DNA of 64,000 bases from contig NC_087384.1 of the NCBI RefSeq assembly GCF_963675165.1, positions 607,001 to 671,000 of the forward strand, written 5' to 3'. The position numbers and the translations under genes are program-made. Position 1 is the stretch's first letter. The number at the start of each line of letters is the position of its first letter. This document shows positions 22,956-33,971 of the stretch, one piece after another. The DNA comes from Halichondria panicea (Eukaryota; Porifera; Demospongiae; Suberitida; Halichondriidae). The notes beneath the pieces were generated by a model, which worked only from the letters and a program-made list of their open reading frames with translations, was not told the DNA's origin and ran no database searches.

Positions 22956-24437
22956 ATGGCAAATGTGGCACCAGCAGAGCTTGCCAAAGAGTTTAGGAGC
23001 ATGCTAATGAAAGTTGCCCAGAAATTGACAGAGGATGAGATGTCACAAATGTCCTATGAAGAAGGGTTCACTCTGGAGCTGCCCCCAGGCTCCACTGGAC
23101 TACAGGACATGAGGGTCCACTTCTTACTCAAACTAGAAGCCAAGGGCGTCTTCAGTCCCAAGAATCCTGATGGTTTCGCTGGTGTACTCAAGCGACTATC
23201 CAGAGAAGATTTGATTGTGGAGGTGAATAAGTACAAGCAGAATCATCTACGAGGCAACAAGAAATTGTTTAAGAGTAAATCAAAAGATGTAATGGTGAAA
23301 AAGCCATCGGAAGCAAAGCAGTCAATAACGACGACAGAATATCCTCAAGACAACCTTGAGGATATGTTTGCACTGGCCATGACCCACGCCAGCAACTTGA
23401 TGTCAGTGTTGGAGGAACTTCGTGACCTTATGCAACAACCCATACCCAGAGATAGGCTAGCGGCAGTCACTCCTCAAGTCAAGGAGGCCATTGTCATGCT
23501 GTCCAAAGAGGAACAGACTGTGGTATCTGTCTGTGAGAGCTTAAAGAAAGTCTCCGCCGAGACGAAAACCAGTGTGAATACAAGCAATCAGAGCAGCCCA
23601 AAGCCCCTCAAGGGTGTTCACAGTACATGTAAGTTGAAAGCATTTCACAATAATCAAGTTGTTCAAATACATTTTTCGTTAAATGCAGTTGGCAGAAAAA
23701 AGTCTTCAGAAACTCTGAGCCCTATGTCTATAGTCTGTAAGTCATTATGTGCATGATGTATCTGTGCATGTAAAGGTTTTACCACCATCATAGATAAGAA
23801 GAAAACGACACCCCCCTCACCAACTTCAACAACTGAGCCATTTGCCATAGGTCCAAAATCCCCACTTACCCCTCAAAACCCCGAAAACGATTATAGTGAG
23901 GTTGTTTCTATGACTACACTTGGAGAAGGCTACGGAAACTATGACCAGATCCCAGCTACAAAACATGCCCAGCTTAAGGCTGACGTTATATACGACGTTG
24001 TAGCCAATTATTGTCCAGAAGAAAGCAGTCCAACTACACAGACGGAGGAGGCTAATAAGGATATATCACTTTTAGGTGAGGCAAGCTCTGGTGGTAGCAA
24101 AACCAGTGACAAATTAGCCTCGGAGAGTGGGGGGCCAGAGAAGAAGGATCAGTTGCCAATAACAAAGAAACCATCAGGTGATCAAACACTATCTGTATCT
24201 GTGTATAAAAAAATTATAATGCCTGATTGACTATTTACCCTGATTGACTATTTACTGCACCTTTCAGATCCTACGCCCGTGAAGATGGAGGAGCTGATAA
24301 GTCCTGCTCAGGCAAACAAGAAGAGGCAGCCTTACATGGAACTATTGATCATGGAAGATGAAGAGAAAGATGCTGATGATGCTGATTATACTGACCTAAT
24401 CAAGCTGCCTGAAATAGTATCTAAGACTAATTTGTGA
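22956..24437 (+). CDS. DED protein with tyrosine-motif tail, intact member (DED locus G)
   Basis: Exons 22956-23628, 23689-23736, 23794-24177 and 24268-24437, about 424 residues with no interruption. The DED spans about residues 5-95: LMKVAQKLTEDEMSQMSYEE, LKLEAKGVFSPKNPDGF and LSREDLIVEV (RxDL). A basic linker leads to a helical domain from about 130 to 210: MFALAMTHASNLMSVLEELR, IPRDRLAAVTPQVKEAIVML, EEQTVVSVCESL. The tail has DYSEVVSM, GNYDQIP, IYDVV, PYMELL and DYTDLIK. Exon sizes and phases equal those of E and F, but the gene lies inverted. It shares its upstream sequence with E. As the intact copy, it shows that the linkers of E and F should be read through. Confidence 0.82.
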
Positions 24438-24486
24438 AACTACTATCTTCCATGTATTGTTGTGTGATTGTCAGCACTACATGGGA

Positions 24487-24660
24487 CTGCGCATGCGCTA
24501 GTCTCACGAGACTGCAGGGAAGAGTCAAAGGTGCGGCTACTAAGAGAGAATTGTGCGCATGCGCAGCTTCAGAGTTATAGAAATGATTACGTCAGAGAGT
24601 TTCAGAATTGTGCGCGTGCGCAGCTTTAGAGTTATAGAAATGATTACGTCAGAGAGTTTT
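24487..24660 (+). promoter_or_regulatory. Duplicated NRF1-like plus CRE/ATF-like module upstream of DED locus H
   Basis: A 57-bp segment is directly repeated (about 24546-24602 and 24603-24660). Each copy holds a GC palindrome like the NRF1 site (TGCGCATGCGCA at 24554; TGCGCGTGCGCA at 24611) and a CRE/ATF-type TTACGTCA (24587 and 24644). A third TGCGCATGCGC sits at 24488. The module ends about 100 bp before the start codon at 24762. Factor identity is inferred from the consensus only. Confidence 0.65.
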
Positions 24661-24761
24661 CAGGGAAATATTCCTTAGATCAGATAGCACAAAAAGGAAC
24701 GAGCTAGAGCTAAAATGTAGAACTGAGCACCAGAGCACCAGAGCAAGTAGAGTCTAGAAAC

Positions 24762-26102
24762 ATGGCTTCTGACTACGTGGCTTCGCAAGCGTTCAGGGTG
24801 TTTATGCTCCAAGAGATTTGCCAGCACCTGACTCCCAGCGATGTTGAAAGCCTTCTCTACACAAATCAGCTACCCATGCCAGATCTCACTGAGAGTGGCA
24901 CAAAAGTTATGATGAAGCTGGAAATGCGAGACATGTTCTCAGTATCCAACATAACTCCCTTAGCAGACATGATGAGAAACATACACAGAAATGATTTGGC
25001 TAAGAAGGTAGAAAAGTTTCAGAAGTTGAAAAGTAAAAAAGAACATAAAAAAAAGGAGCATGCAGTGGATGCTCGCATGTTTCAGAAATGCTATATCACA
25101 GCAAGTATACAGACTATTAAATTGCAAACAAAGATCCTTTTGGAGCAGATTGAAGAGCTAAAAAGCACTGCTTCGAAAATGGGCTGTACAGAAGTGGAAA
25201 AAGTTATCAGAGACGCTATCGAAATCATTGAAGTACAGTTCCAGGAGAAGCTTCAACTTGCCTCCAGTAAACTTCCCCAACTGAGACAAGACAGTGTCGA
25301 TTCCCTAGACAGTCCCCCCTCCAGCCTGTCCAGTAGCGAGGGTGTTCTGGACGTGCGGTCTCCAACGGGAACACTCGAGAGAGGACCTAGACCTCGTTCA
25401 GGTGCCGTATCCAAGACAAGGTCATTACCAAGAGGTAAGTATTACGTTACAATATTAAATAGACTGTGATCGTGAAATTATTATTTTTACACAGACTTTA
25501 CTACTGCACCGAAGAAACCCTTGCTACCTCCAAGCATCTCCACGCAAGTACAGGATTTGCAACCAGACGATCACGATTATGAATATGTGACTCCTGGAAG
25601 TTTCTCACCTGTACAAAGCGAGCAGCTCCATTACAGCTCCACAGACATTGCCCCCTCAAGTAGACAAGATGAAAGCAGAGGACATTTAGTCACCGGTCGA
25701 GATAGTCCAGCACAGCCATCAAGACTAAAGCCTACTGTTGCCCCCAAGCCATCAAAACTGCAAAGCTCTACCACCACCTCGACTAGTGACTACACAGGTG
25801 GTAGTGCAGACACCAGCACAGGTGATAGTGGGTTCGTAGACTCCAAGAAGTTCAGGAAGGAACGTCCTCCTCCACATCTATTACCAAGACACAACTACAC
25901 ACCTCTTAAAGCTGAGCAGAGAGACACTGTTGATTGTTATGCAACACCTGAACCTCAAGGTAAACACATAAATTACAATGATTGCGACTATTTGCATTTG
26001 TTTTGGCTTTGAGATGTTTTCATTTCTCACATACATGTAGATGCTGAGTATGATGAAGTGGGCCATGGCAAAGAAGATTTGTATGTGAACATTGCAAGAT
26101 AA
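24762..26102 (+). CDS. DED-like protein with tyrosine-motif tail (DED locus H)
   Basis: Exons 24762-25434, 25495-25959 and 26041-26102, about 400 residues. Residues 8-90 are DED-like: FMLQEICQHLTPSDVESLLY, MMKLEMRDMFSVSNITPLAD and IHRNDLAKKV (RxDL). A lysine-rich linker (KLKSKKEHKKKEH) and a helical segment (SIQTIKLQTKILLEQIEEL) follow. The tail is Ser/Pro-rich with DYEYVTPG, LHYSSTD, VAPKPSKL (SH3-type), NYTPLK, EYDEVGH and a C-terminal DLYVNIAR, a YxN[IV] ending like that of locus F. Three phase-1-joined exons match the cluster's general plan. The gene closes the DED cluster; beyond it lies about 1.9 kb without a clear gene. Confidence 0.78.
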
Positions 26103-27997
26103 ACATGCACTTCTGTTATAATGATGTATGTCTACCTAAGTAAGTAATTCGTGTTTATTTCACACCATTAATTTATTGATTGAGTATACGTGTTACGTAA
26201 CAGCTGAATAGGTCAAATACCGGGGAGACTACCAAAAATTAAATGTGATCAACCTCCGCTATATGGTTGCTAAACTACTATAGTCTGACAGACAATTAAG
26301 ATAGAGATTTTTTACACTAAGCAGTTTTTCCCACACACACACATGCATGTACTGAGATGGTTGACGTATACAAACAACAGGGAGCTCCATATATGGTTAT
26401 GCAACTAGATGAGGTGGTTGACCCGTGTCATGTACACTTCCACGGCATCCTAAGAGTGTTCATTACAGAACCACCACTGAGGCTACTGAAGCCACTCACG
26501 AAAGTTCTACTGAAAGGCCTTCTCTCCCCCTTTTACACTATTCCCAATGTGAGCTTATGCAACGTGAGGTCAAGGTGAGGTCAAGGAGGCCTTGTGGGGG
26601 AGGGGGAGCAATGTGAGGTCAAGGGGGGTCTTGTGGGGGGACCAGTACTAACACCCCACCCTCAATACAGTATTATTATGCCCGGTGCAACATTGCAGCT
26701 ATTATAACCAAGAGTTCTCCGTAACACACAATATATACATGCATGCACATGTACTACTCTATCAAACCAAACTATTGTTAGTCCAGGCTCCCCCACAATT
26801 CCTGCTACTGCTTGTGTGGTATACTGCATTAATTACAGCTTAATGAGGTGTCATTCTGAAATGCTAAATCAGATTAGTGAACAACTTCGGTTCCAGGGTG
26901 GCCTAGCACGAACACTATTGGGGTTAAACCCGTTTGTCGAGCACTATAGCGATTGTTTGTGGTACCATGTAGTGTATTATCTTGGTAAACAATCACACAT
27001 GTGTGTAATTATTCAGTGTGTTTTACATGTGTATAAAACACACTGAATAATTATGACTACGTATATAGAGAATAAGATGTTAACAGGATATTTATATCCT
27101 GTTAAACACTTAATAAGTGATTAACAGGATGTGATTAGTTACCAATCCTGCCAAATTTACAGTCACATACGCTGCACGTAATTATATCCTGCACGTGTAT
27201 ATACATTATAATTTATTGAGCCCCAAAAAAGAGCATTTAAACAAACCTGTTCCTAACACAGATACCTGTAGCTGCTTATAAATCACATGCAACTACGGTT
27301 TTGTTACTGTACAAAATGTTGACCATGCATGCGCCAACTATGCCTCGAAGGAATTTCAATTGTCAATTAAACTACAGATACCAGTTGCTTATGGCAGTAA
27401 CTATAGTAAGTGTAGCGACTAAACAAACTTATTGGATTACTGTTCAAACGATCTAACTATGCATGCAGAAGCAGTCCCCATGTACAAAAAGCCAGCAAAG
27501 CACTGCAACACATAATTTATTGTTTTTCCTATTGTATACAGCGTTATATTATTATTATTATAGCGGTATGCAAGCAAAGCAATGCTAGCATACCAACACT
27601 TAAATAAACCTTAAAAAAGTGTGTTCGGTGAGAGACGGTTACTTTCAGTTTGTGGCGTTGTCAGGAAGAAAGAAGGATCGAGGTATTTCGTCAACACTGT
27701 ATAGCAAATTAGGTAAAGCAAAAATATGTATACTGTCCAACCTTTGCTTGTAAATGTCTTGTAGTTGGTCTTGTAGATACAAAGGGGAAATCCCTCGCAT
27801 GGGAAAACCCCTCCATGCTCCCTAGCAGGCCATGCGCCACGTGGCTTTGTAAGAGTGAAGCTATGCTGAGAAACTGCAGGCTGCTACTAAGATTCTGGAC
27901 TAGTGCATTGAGCAAAGAGGAGTGGAGGCAACTGAAGGACATAACTGGTTCAAGATTAACCCCCTGGAGAGGTTGCCAGACTAGACTAATCACCACT
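26103..27997. other. Intergenic region with two short perfect hairpins, no convincing gene
   Basis: About 1.9 kb. Short frames near 26357-26616 show no family signature and overlap a G-rich direct repeat of gtgaggtcaagg. Hairpins: arms of about 20 bp at 27006-27054 (aattattcagtgtgtttta and its complement) and 27079-27106 (gttaacaggatat, 2-bp loop, complement). The last ~180 bp before 27998 is an open frame that may be an upstream extension of TRMT2A. Confidence 0.5.
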
Positions 27998-30900
27998 ATG
28001 GACACAGTTTCAGAGGAACAACAAAGTGTCATACAGCACACTGATACTTTACCATCAGTGGCTGGAGGGGTGGAAGAATCATGTGACCCGAAGAGCAAGT
28101 CATGTGATGGAGTTGCGTCTACGTCTGGGATACAAGACAATACACACGCCCGGCGTTATGCCACCGAGGAAGGTTACGAGTATCTGCAAAGAGGTCACTC
28201 GACTGAGATATTTAAGATCATTATCTCTAACGTGCCACCAAAAATCGGATACTCAGTAAGTAATTTTATCGTCCTGGAACTAGTAAATCTAGTCAGTAAT
28301 TTATTAGGCACTGAAGAGCAACCTGAAGGCGCTCAACCCTGCCAAGATAAAGAAGCCACCCACGGCAACCACATGTTTTGTTAATTTCCGCAGTGAGGAA
28401 GAGCGTCAGGTGGGCAAACAATACACCCCCTCCACCACATGGCAATACCGTACCTTCAGATCGTTAAATAGAGCATCTTTGAGCGACCATAACTTTGGTT
28501 CAGTTGGTCCAATAACGTTAATTTTATGATTTTCTGAAAGCTTAGAGAAAGGTCTTTCAGATGGTGTGTTAAAATCAAAATTCTATTTTTGGCCTGTTTT
28601 TGACAAAAGACCATGGGCTATAGCCCACAATCTTTTTCTGAAAATAGGAAATTATAGGCCATTCCAAAGTTGAAATTTGAGCATACCATATGAACGGGCT
28701 CCTTCTAAGCTTTCAGAAAAGCATTAAATCGTTGATTTTGGAACAATAGAACTCTAGTTACAGAGCTAACTCTAGCCCAGGGAAAGAACAACCATCCATG
28801 TAAGTTAAACCTTTTTTCCTGTACCTGCAGGTTGCACTGAAAGCACTCAATGGTGCTGTGTGGAAGAAGAGGACAATCAGTGCCAAGGTGCATGGCCCAT
28901 CATCAATCAGCATGACATAATTATTTGAAATCCTATAATCCTGTTTATAATCCACACTGCAGAAATTGCTGGGTACTGCATTCATGCATGGTGAAATTAT
29001 ATTTGTCGAAATGAGCCTGTTTCTTGAGTGCTCGTAACTTGAGTTAGGATTGTGCAATTAAAATGTGTATTTTGTAGCCCTTTTAAAGTGATGTGTTTAG
29101 ATAAGCTATTGCTTTCAGATCGACTATTCCCTATGTCCCTATATGATCTGTGCAGGTGGCTGCTCCAATGATGGACCCACTGTACCGCAAGAGGAAAGAG
29201 AGGTCAGATGACCCAGAGAGTCTCGCCAAGAGAGCCAGACTCGCTGCCATGACATTAGAAGAACGGTACTGCTAAGTCCACGTACACTACAGTAGCCATA
29301 ACCACCACAAGTTTGTTAGCTCACATAATTATTATGTACAGCAGTGTCCAATTGTTTTCTAGTGAAACGTTTATATCCTCCAATTGCCCCCCCCCCCCCA
29401 GACTAGCTGAGGTGGTTACCCCACTGTTGGCCACACCCTATCAGGAGCAGCTATCTAGTAAAGAGGATAAAGTGAGGAACTTTCTCCGCAGTATAGCCCG
29501 GGACCTGTGCGCCAGGAAGGCACAGCCGGTGAGTCACATGACTAATCACATGGCTCGTATCACCATGGTAACAAGATTAGGATAAGTGGATTGTGGAACA
29601 TGTAGAGAAGAATGACGGACTTCTGTGTCGACTGGAACCAATCAGATCGTCTGTAAGTTATATAGGGGCTACGACAACAATTAAACGATTACGTACATCG
29701 TCCGCACACGCACAGCCTATCCAATCAGGTTATCGAAACAAGTGTGAGTTCACGGTTGGCATGGATACGGAGACATCTCGACCGGTGGTTGGTTTTCGAC
29801 TCAGTTCGTACGAGGCTGGAGACTTCACCGTGGTAACAGCACAGTCGTGCATCCACATCCCACAGCGTATGAAGGACATCGCCTCGGTATGTGTGCAGGG
29901 AAATATTCCACTAACTCTATAATTATTATGATTACTGATTATGTATTTCTCGTAGCTGTTTGAGCAGTACTTTGTGACCTCTGACCTCAAACCGTTTGAT
30001 AGCAGAAACGACTCGGGGTAAGATAGACCTCCAGCATGGAATGTGTTTACCCACCCCCCCCCACACACACACACACACACCACACACACACTCTTCACAC
30101 CACACACACACACACACTCCACACAGTCACTGGAGACAAGTGGCTGTTCGGTGCTACACTAGTGGGGAGTCCATGGTGGTTGTTACATTCCACCCACAGT
30201 CCCTCTCTCCGGTGAGATATCCGATAAGCTATCTCCATGGTAGTACATGTTGTTATGGCAGGAGGAGATGGCAGCTGAGAAAAAGAAGCTGATTGAATAT
30301 TTCAGCGGTAGTGAAGGAGAGAAAGTGACTCCTTTGTCTCTTTATGTTCAAGAATTGGGTAGAAGGTACGTGGGCGTGTTGGTGTGTTCATCAATTTATT
30401 ATCACTTATATGTTACAGGGAAGTAAATTGGAAGCCAACTTACGAGCATCTGCTTGGACCCAAGGTGAGCTCATTGCAGGGAGAGACAACCCCCCAGGCA
30501 GCATGTACCCTAAGACCACACCCACTAATACCCCCCACAGCATGTACACGAGGACCTCCTGGGGCTCAGGTTTCGTATATCTCCGGATGCATTCTTCCAA
30601 GTCAACTCCCCTGGTGCTGAGGTACTCTACTCAAGGGTGGGTGAGCTGTGTGCCTCCAACACCAGTCACCCCATTGTATACGGTAGGTCATGTGATTTAT
30701 TACACAATCATTAACCTCCCCACCCCCAGATATCTGCTGTGGCACTGGAACCATAGGTCTCTATCTTGCTAAGGTAAGGCCATGCAAAGTCAATTTGTAG
30801 TTTCTCAGGCCCTCGCGCTTGGAAATTGGCAGCTTTACAAAAAAGTTAAATATCACGTGACCACAAATTAAAGGCACTAAAAGAAAAGAAAAGGATAAAT

Positions 30901-33116
30901 TTGTATGGTTTTTTGGTCATGAATATAATTATGACTAAAATTAATAAGTAAAAATTATGCACTTCCGCTTATTGAGGAAGTTAGGGGTGTGTTTTCAATT
31001 AAAATTCTATGAATATCATTATCATTAATATTTATCAAATGCCTCAATCCGCTTGCTATTTTAGGAATAATAGCCTGAGAAACTACAAATTGACTTTGCT
31101 TGGCCTAATTTCTATTGTGAGCCGTTTTGGTGTCTATCTTTGAGAGCACATAATTTGTGTCAGATTGTCCAATTTCAATATAGCTATGTACAGCTATGTT
31201 TCTTTACAGTGGTACCATGTGCTGTTTTAACCCCTTAGTCACTGTCGGCTCAGAAGGTGTTGGGAGTGGAGATGATAGAGCAGGCAGTAGAAGATGCAAG
31301 GGTTAATGCACAAACTAACGGTAATAACCCTATACACACACACACGGTCACATGACTACAACACACCCCCTCCCTAGGTGTGGCTAATACTGAGTTCATA
31401 TGCGGCAAGGCTGAGGATGTTATGCCGAACATGGCTCATCCATTGGGGTCAGAGGTCATAGGGGTCGTGGACCCTCCAAGAGCAGGACTACGTGAGCCCC
31501 ATTCCATTCCAATATAAACCCCCATAACTCGTTCCACAGATGCTAAGGTGGTGGACACAATACGTAAGTGTGCCTCTTTAAAGCGTTTGGTATATGTATC
31601 TTGTCACATGGAGGGAGCACGGAGGAACCTCGTCAAGTGAGTCACAGCTGTTGTCACGGTTGAGAGTATATTCAGCATTTTAATTCAGCTACACGCTTGA
31701 GCATGTTCACATAGCTATAGCAACCCTGTTCTAGTCCCACTCTTACTGCCCATTATCCTTACATTACTCTGCTGTGTATGTACATGTAGTCAAGCTAGTC
31801 AGAAAACCTAGTTGTTGCTTAATGTTGACGATGTGTTGAGCATCATAATTTATCCATCAGTGTGCTAATTAGCAAAAACTTGTACTCCTTATACCCTACA
31901 CACAGTAAACTCATAATTATGCCTCGGTGCGCATGCGCAAGCGAGGTATACGGTAGTGTGTTTGTGTTTGTGTGTCTGTGTGCGTGTGTAGACTGCTACA
32001 GCTGCTCAAGAATGAATCAAGTGCAAGTAAGAGTTTCTATAGGCTTCTAGTCATGTTTACTTGGATTTTAATTCGTGGATTTGCAAAATAATGCTTCGTT
32101 CTCGAGTTATGCCTAGTTTTGCTTACTTGGAATGCCATTGCAGCCTTTTCAGAAGAGTCTGTAGCAAAACTTGTTCACTGAGTGTTATTACTCTACTTGT
32201 AGTTAGCTCTGCACTAGAACGCTAGCTATTGGTAGCTGCAAGAGTGAGCAGAGAGCTGCAAGGCTCTGCTGACTTGCAGCCATTAATTTTAGACTTGAAC
32301 TTTTGGCATCGATCGTTTTTAACAACAATCATGGTTGATCATTACCCACTATTCGCATGCAGCAAAATTAAAGATGTTCATCATGATAATTATAATCAAT
32401 GTGTGTATAAAAGCTAGCTAGTAGTAGTTTTATGTTATGTAGCTTTGGCACCTCCACCGAGGCATCAGCACCCGCGGTGCTTTCATTATTATTATAGTAC
32501 CGGTATGTACACAGTATATACAACATTTGTAGCTATGAATTTTTTAATTATTTGTATCACATGTTTTGTCTCTCCTCCCCCTTACAGCCTGTGCAGACGA
32601 GCGTCCAATCAGTTTAAAGGACTGCCATTCCGTCCTGTTAGTGCCACGCCCATCGACCTCTTCCCCCACACCCCACACTGCGAGGTCGTGTGGCTGTTGG
32701 AGAGAATCTCTCGAGATGACCTGAAATCCAGGAACCAAGAGGTTATGTCCCTCGAAAAGGATGGCATAAAATCCGAGAACCAAGAGGTTACATCTCCTAA
32801 AACCGATGGCATGAAATCCGAGAACCAAGAGGTTACATCTCCTGAAACGGATGACATGAAATCGGAGAACCAAGAGGTTACATCTCCTGAAACCGATGGC
32901 ATGAAATCCGAGAACCAAGAGGTTACATCTCCTGAAACGGATGGCATGAAATCGGAGAACCAAGAGGTTACATCTCCTGAAACCGATGGTATGAAATCCG
33001 AGAACCAAGAGGTTACATCTCCTGAAACTGATGGCATGAAATCTGGGAACCAAGTCGTTAAAAGTTCTACAGAAACTGTTAGCACTGATGTCACTGAATT
33101 GGAAACACTGTCATGA
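27998..33116 (+). CDS. TRMT2A: tRNA (uracil-5-)-methyltransferase homolog A
   Basis: Seventeen exons: 27998-28255, 28308-28409, 28831-28887, 29156-29265, 29402-29528, 29581-29652, 29716-29886, 29956-30017, 30127-30211, 30262-30365, 30419-30464, 30541-30682, 30730-30773, 31239-31320, 31378-31491, 31540-31636, 32588-33116. The product makes 5-methyluridine in tRNA using SAM. Seen: an RRM-like N-terminal part (TEIFKIIISNVPPKIGYS ... TCFVNFRSEEERQ), YRNKCEF, PDAFFQVNSPGAEVLY, SAM-binding motif DICCGTGTIGLYLAK, VDPPRAGL, and the catalytic cysteine in LVYVSCHMEGARRNL, where relatives usually have SCNP. The C terminus (GLPFRPVSATPIDLFPHTPH) is followed by a species-specific 45-bp repeat. The frame is open upstream to 27815, and the extra 61 residues (MLPSRPCATW...) are basic and could be a mitochondrial leader; 27998 is chosen by likeness to the cytosolic/nuclear family. 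Confidence 0.93.
28450..28770. repeat. Dispersed repeat (cgttgatt/gaaagcttagaaag family), copy in TRMT2A intron 2
   Basis: The sequence around tttctgaaagcttagagaaaggtctttcag and agaactctagttacagagct recurs in related form at about 14780-14935, 44330-44770 (several degenerate copies) and 45720-45810. There are no coding features and element ends are not clear. Confidence 0.6.
30778..31105. mobile_element. MITE, PIF/Harbinger-like by target site
   Basis: The 33-bp terminal inverted repeats (left GGCCATGCAAAGTCAATTTG..., right its complement with one mismatch) are flanked by TAA on both sides (30775-30777 and 31106-31108). A 3-bp TWA duplication is typical of PIF/Harbinger elements. It is 328 bp, AT-rich and non-coding, in TRMT2A intron 13. 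Confidence 0.8.
31919..32280. repeat. Dispersed repeat, copy 1 (pair with 53778)
   Basis: About 360 bp in TRMT2A intron 16, similar to 53778-54150: both start with a cgaggcata / tgcctcggtgcgcatgcgca-like head, then share ttctataggcttctag, gatttatggatttt, gttatggctagttt and gcgctagctatt. Divergence is substantial (about 25-30 % by eye). No frame is conserved. Confidence 0.7.
32724..33060 (+). repeat. In-frame 45-bp repeat at the TRMT2A C terminus, about 8 units
   Basis: Units at 32724, 32769, 32814, 32859, 32904, 32949, 32994 and 33039 encode KSENQEVTSPETDGM with small changes. They add about 115 acidic/polar, probably disordered residues after the methyltransferase fold. The mirror frames on the minus strand are repeat artefacts. 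Confidence 0.95.
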
Positions 33117-33818
33117 AAAATTGAAAGTTTATATAATTATACAAAAAGGATGAATATTGATTAAAAACACGAACAGTTTAAAACACGAACAGTACTATAC
33201 AGCTACATGTATAAAATAAGTGCTCTTGTTTGTATTATATACTCCTGTGTTGCTGTTGTTGTTAATGATAAGGATCAGTTACTTCACGTTTGAGGTATCA
33301 GTGACACCTGTTGATAATCTGAATCTGCAGGGAATATAAAACTATGATTGCAATGTGTAGTACTAAATGATTGACTATTCAATAACAAGTAAGTGCATGG
33401 TGACGTACAATGACTATACACTAGCTAGTAGTAGTCTCATGAGTCAGCCACTCCTCTCAGGGAGGAACATCTGAGCACTCTTTACGTGAAGTCATAGCAC
33501 AATTGACGTCACTGTACAAGCTAATTAACACATTAAAAATCTGATTATTTTAATCACATTCGCTATCTCTACTAAGCCACACCACTGCTTGCTGCTCAAC
33601 CAAGTTTCATTATTTGCTGCCTCCTATTCAATACGTGTGAGCAATCTCATTGGTCACGTTGGAATTCCACCGTGGCCCACGACCTCATGTAAAGAGTGCC
33701 CAGACTTAGGAAGGGCGGCTGATTCATGAGATTAAGCTAGTAGGTGCACGGAGGGTGTGCATTGTAGCTTATGCTAACAGCTTTGTGATCATAACCCTAT
33801 ACAGAAGGTATGATAAAT
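33117..33818. mobile_element. Intergenic with an imperfect long inverted repeat (about 33418-33742)
   Basis: Between two convergent genes. Left arm tagtagtctcatgagtcagcc ... gagcactctttacgtgaagtca and right arm tgacctcatgtaaagagtgc ... ggctgattcatgagattaagctagtag pair over about 65 bp with mismatches, as in an aged MITE of about 325 bp. No gene is seen. Confidence 0.6.
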
Positions 33819-33914
33819 TCACTTACAATTCTCCAACGTTTGGTTGGATAGTGACATATAACAGTCTTCTGACTCCACGTATCCACCTGCACGTGGGGGA
33901 GGGGGAGGGGTTAG

Positions 33915-33971
<57 letters not shown>

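Noticed and set aside
26357-26616. Short frames as a possible small gene
   Set aside because: No family signature, two overlapping frames, repeat-bearing sequence and no supporting splice plan.
32544-33094. Minus-strand frames over the TRMT2A repeat
   Set aside because: Mirror of a 45-bp in-frame repeat; the plus frame continues the conserved enzyme.
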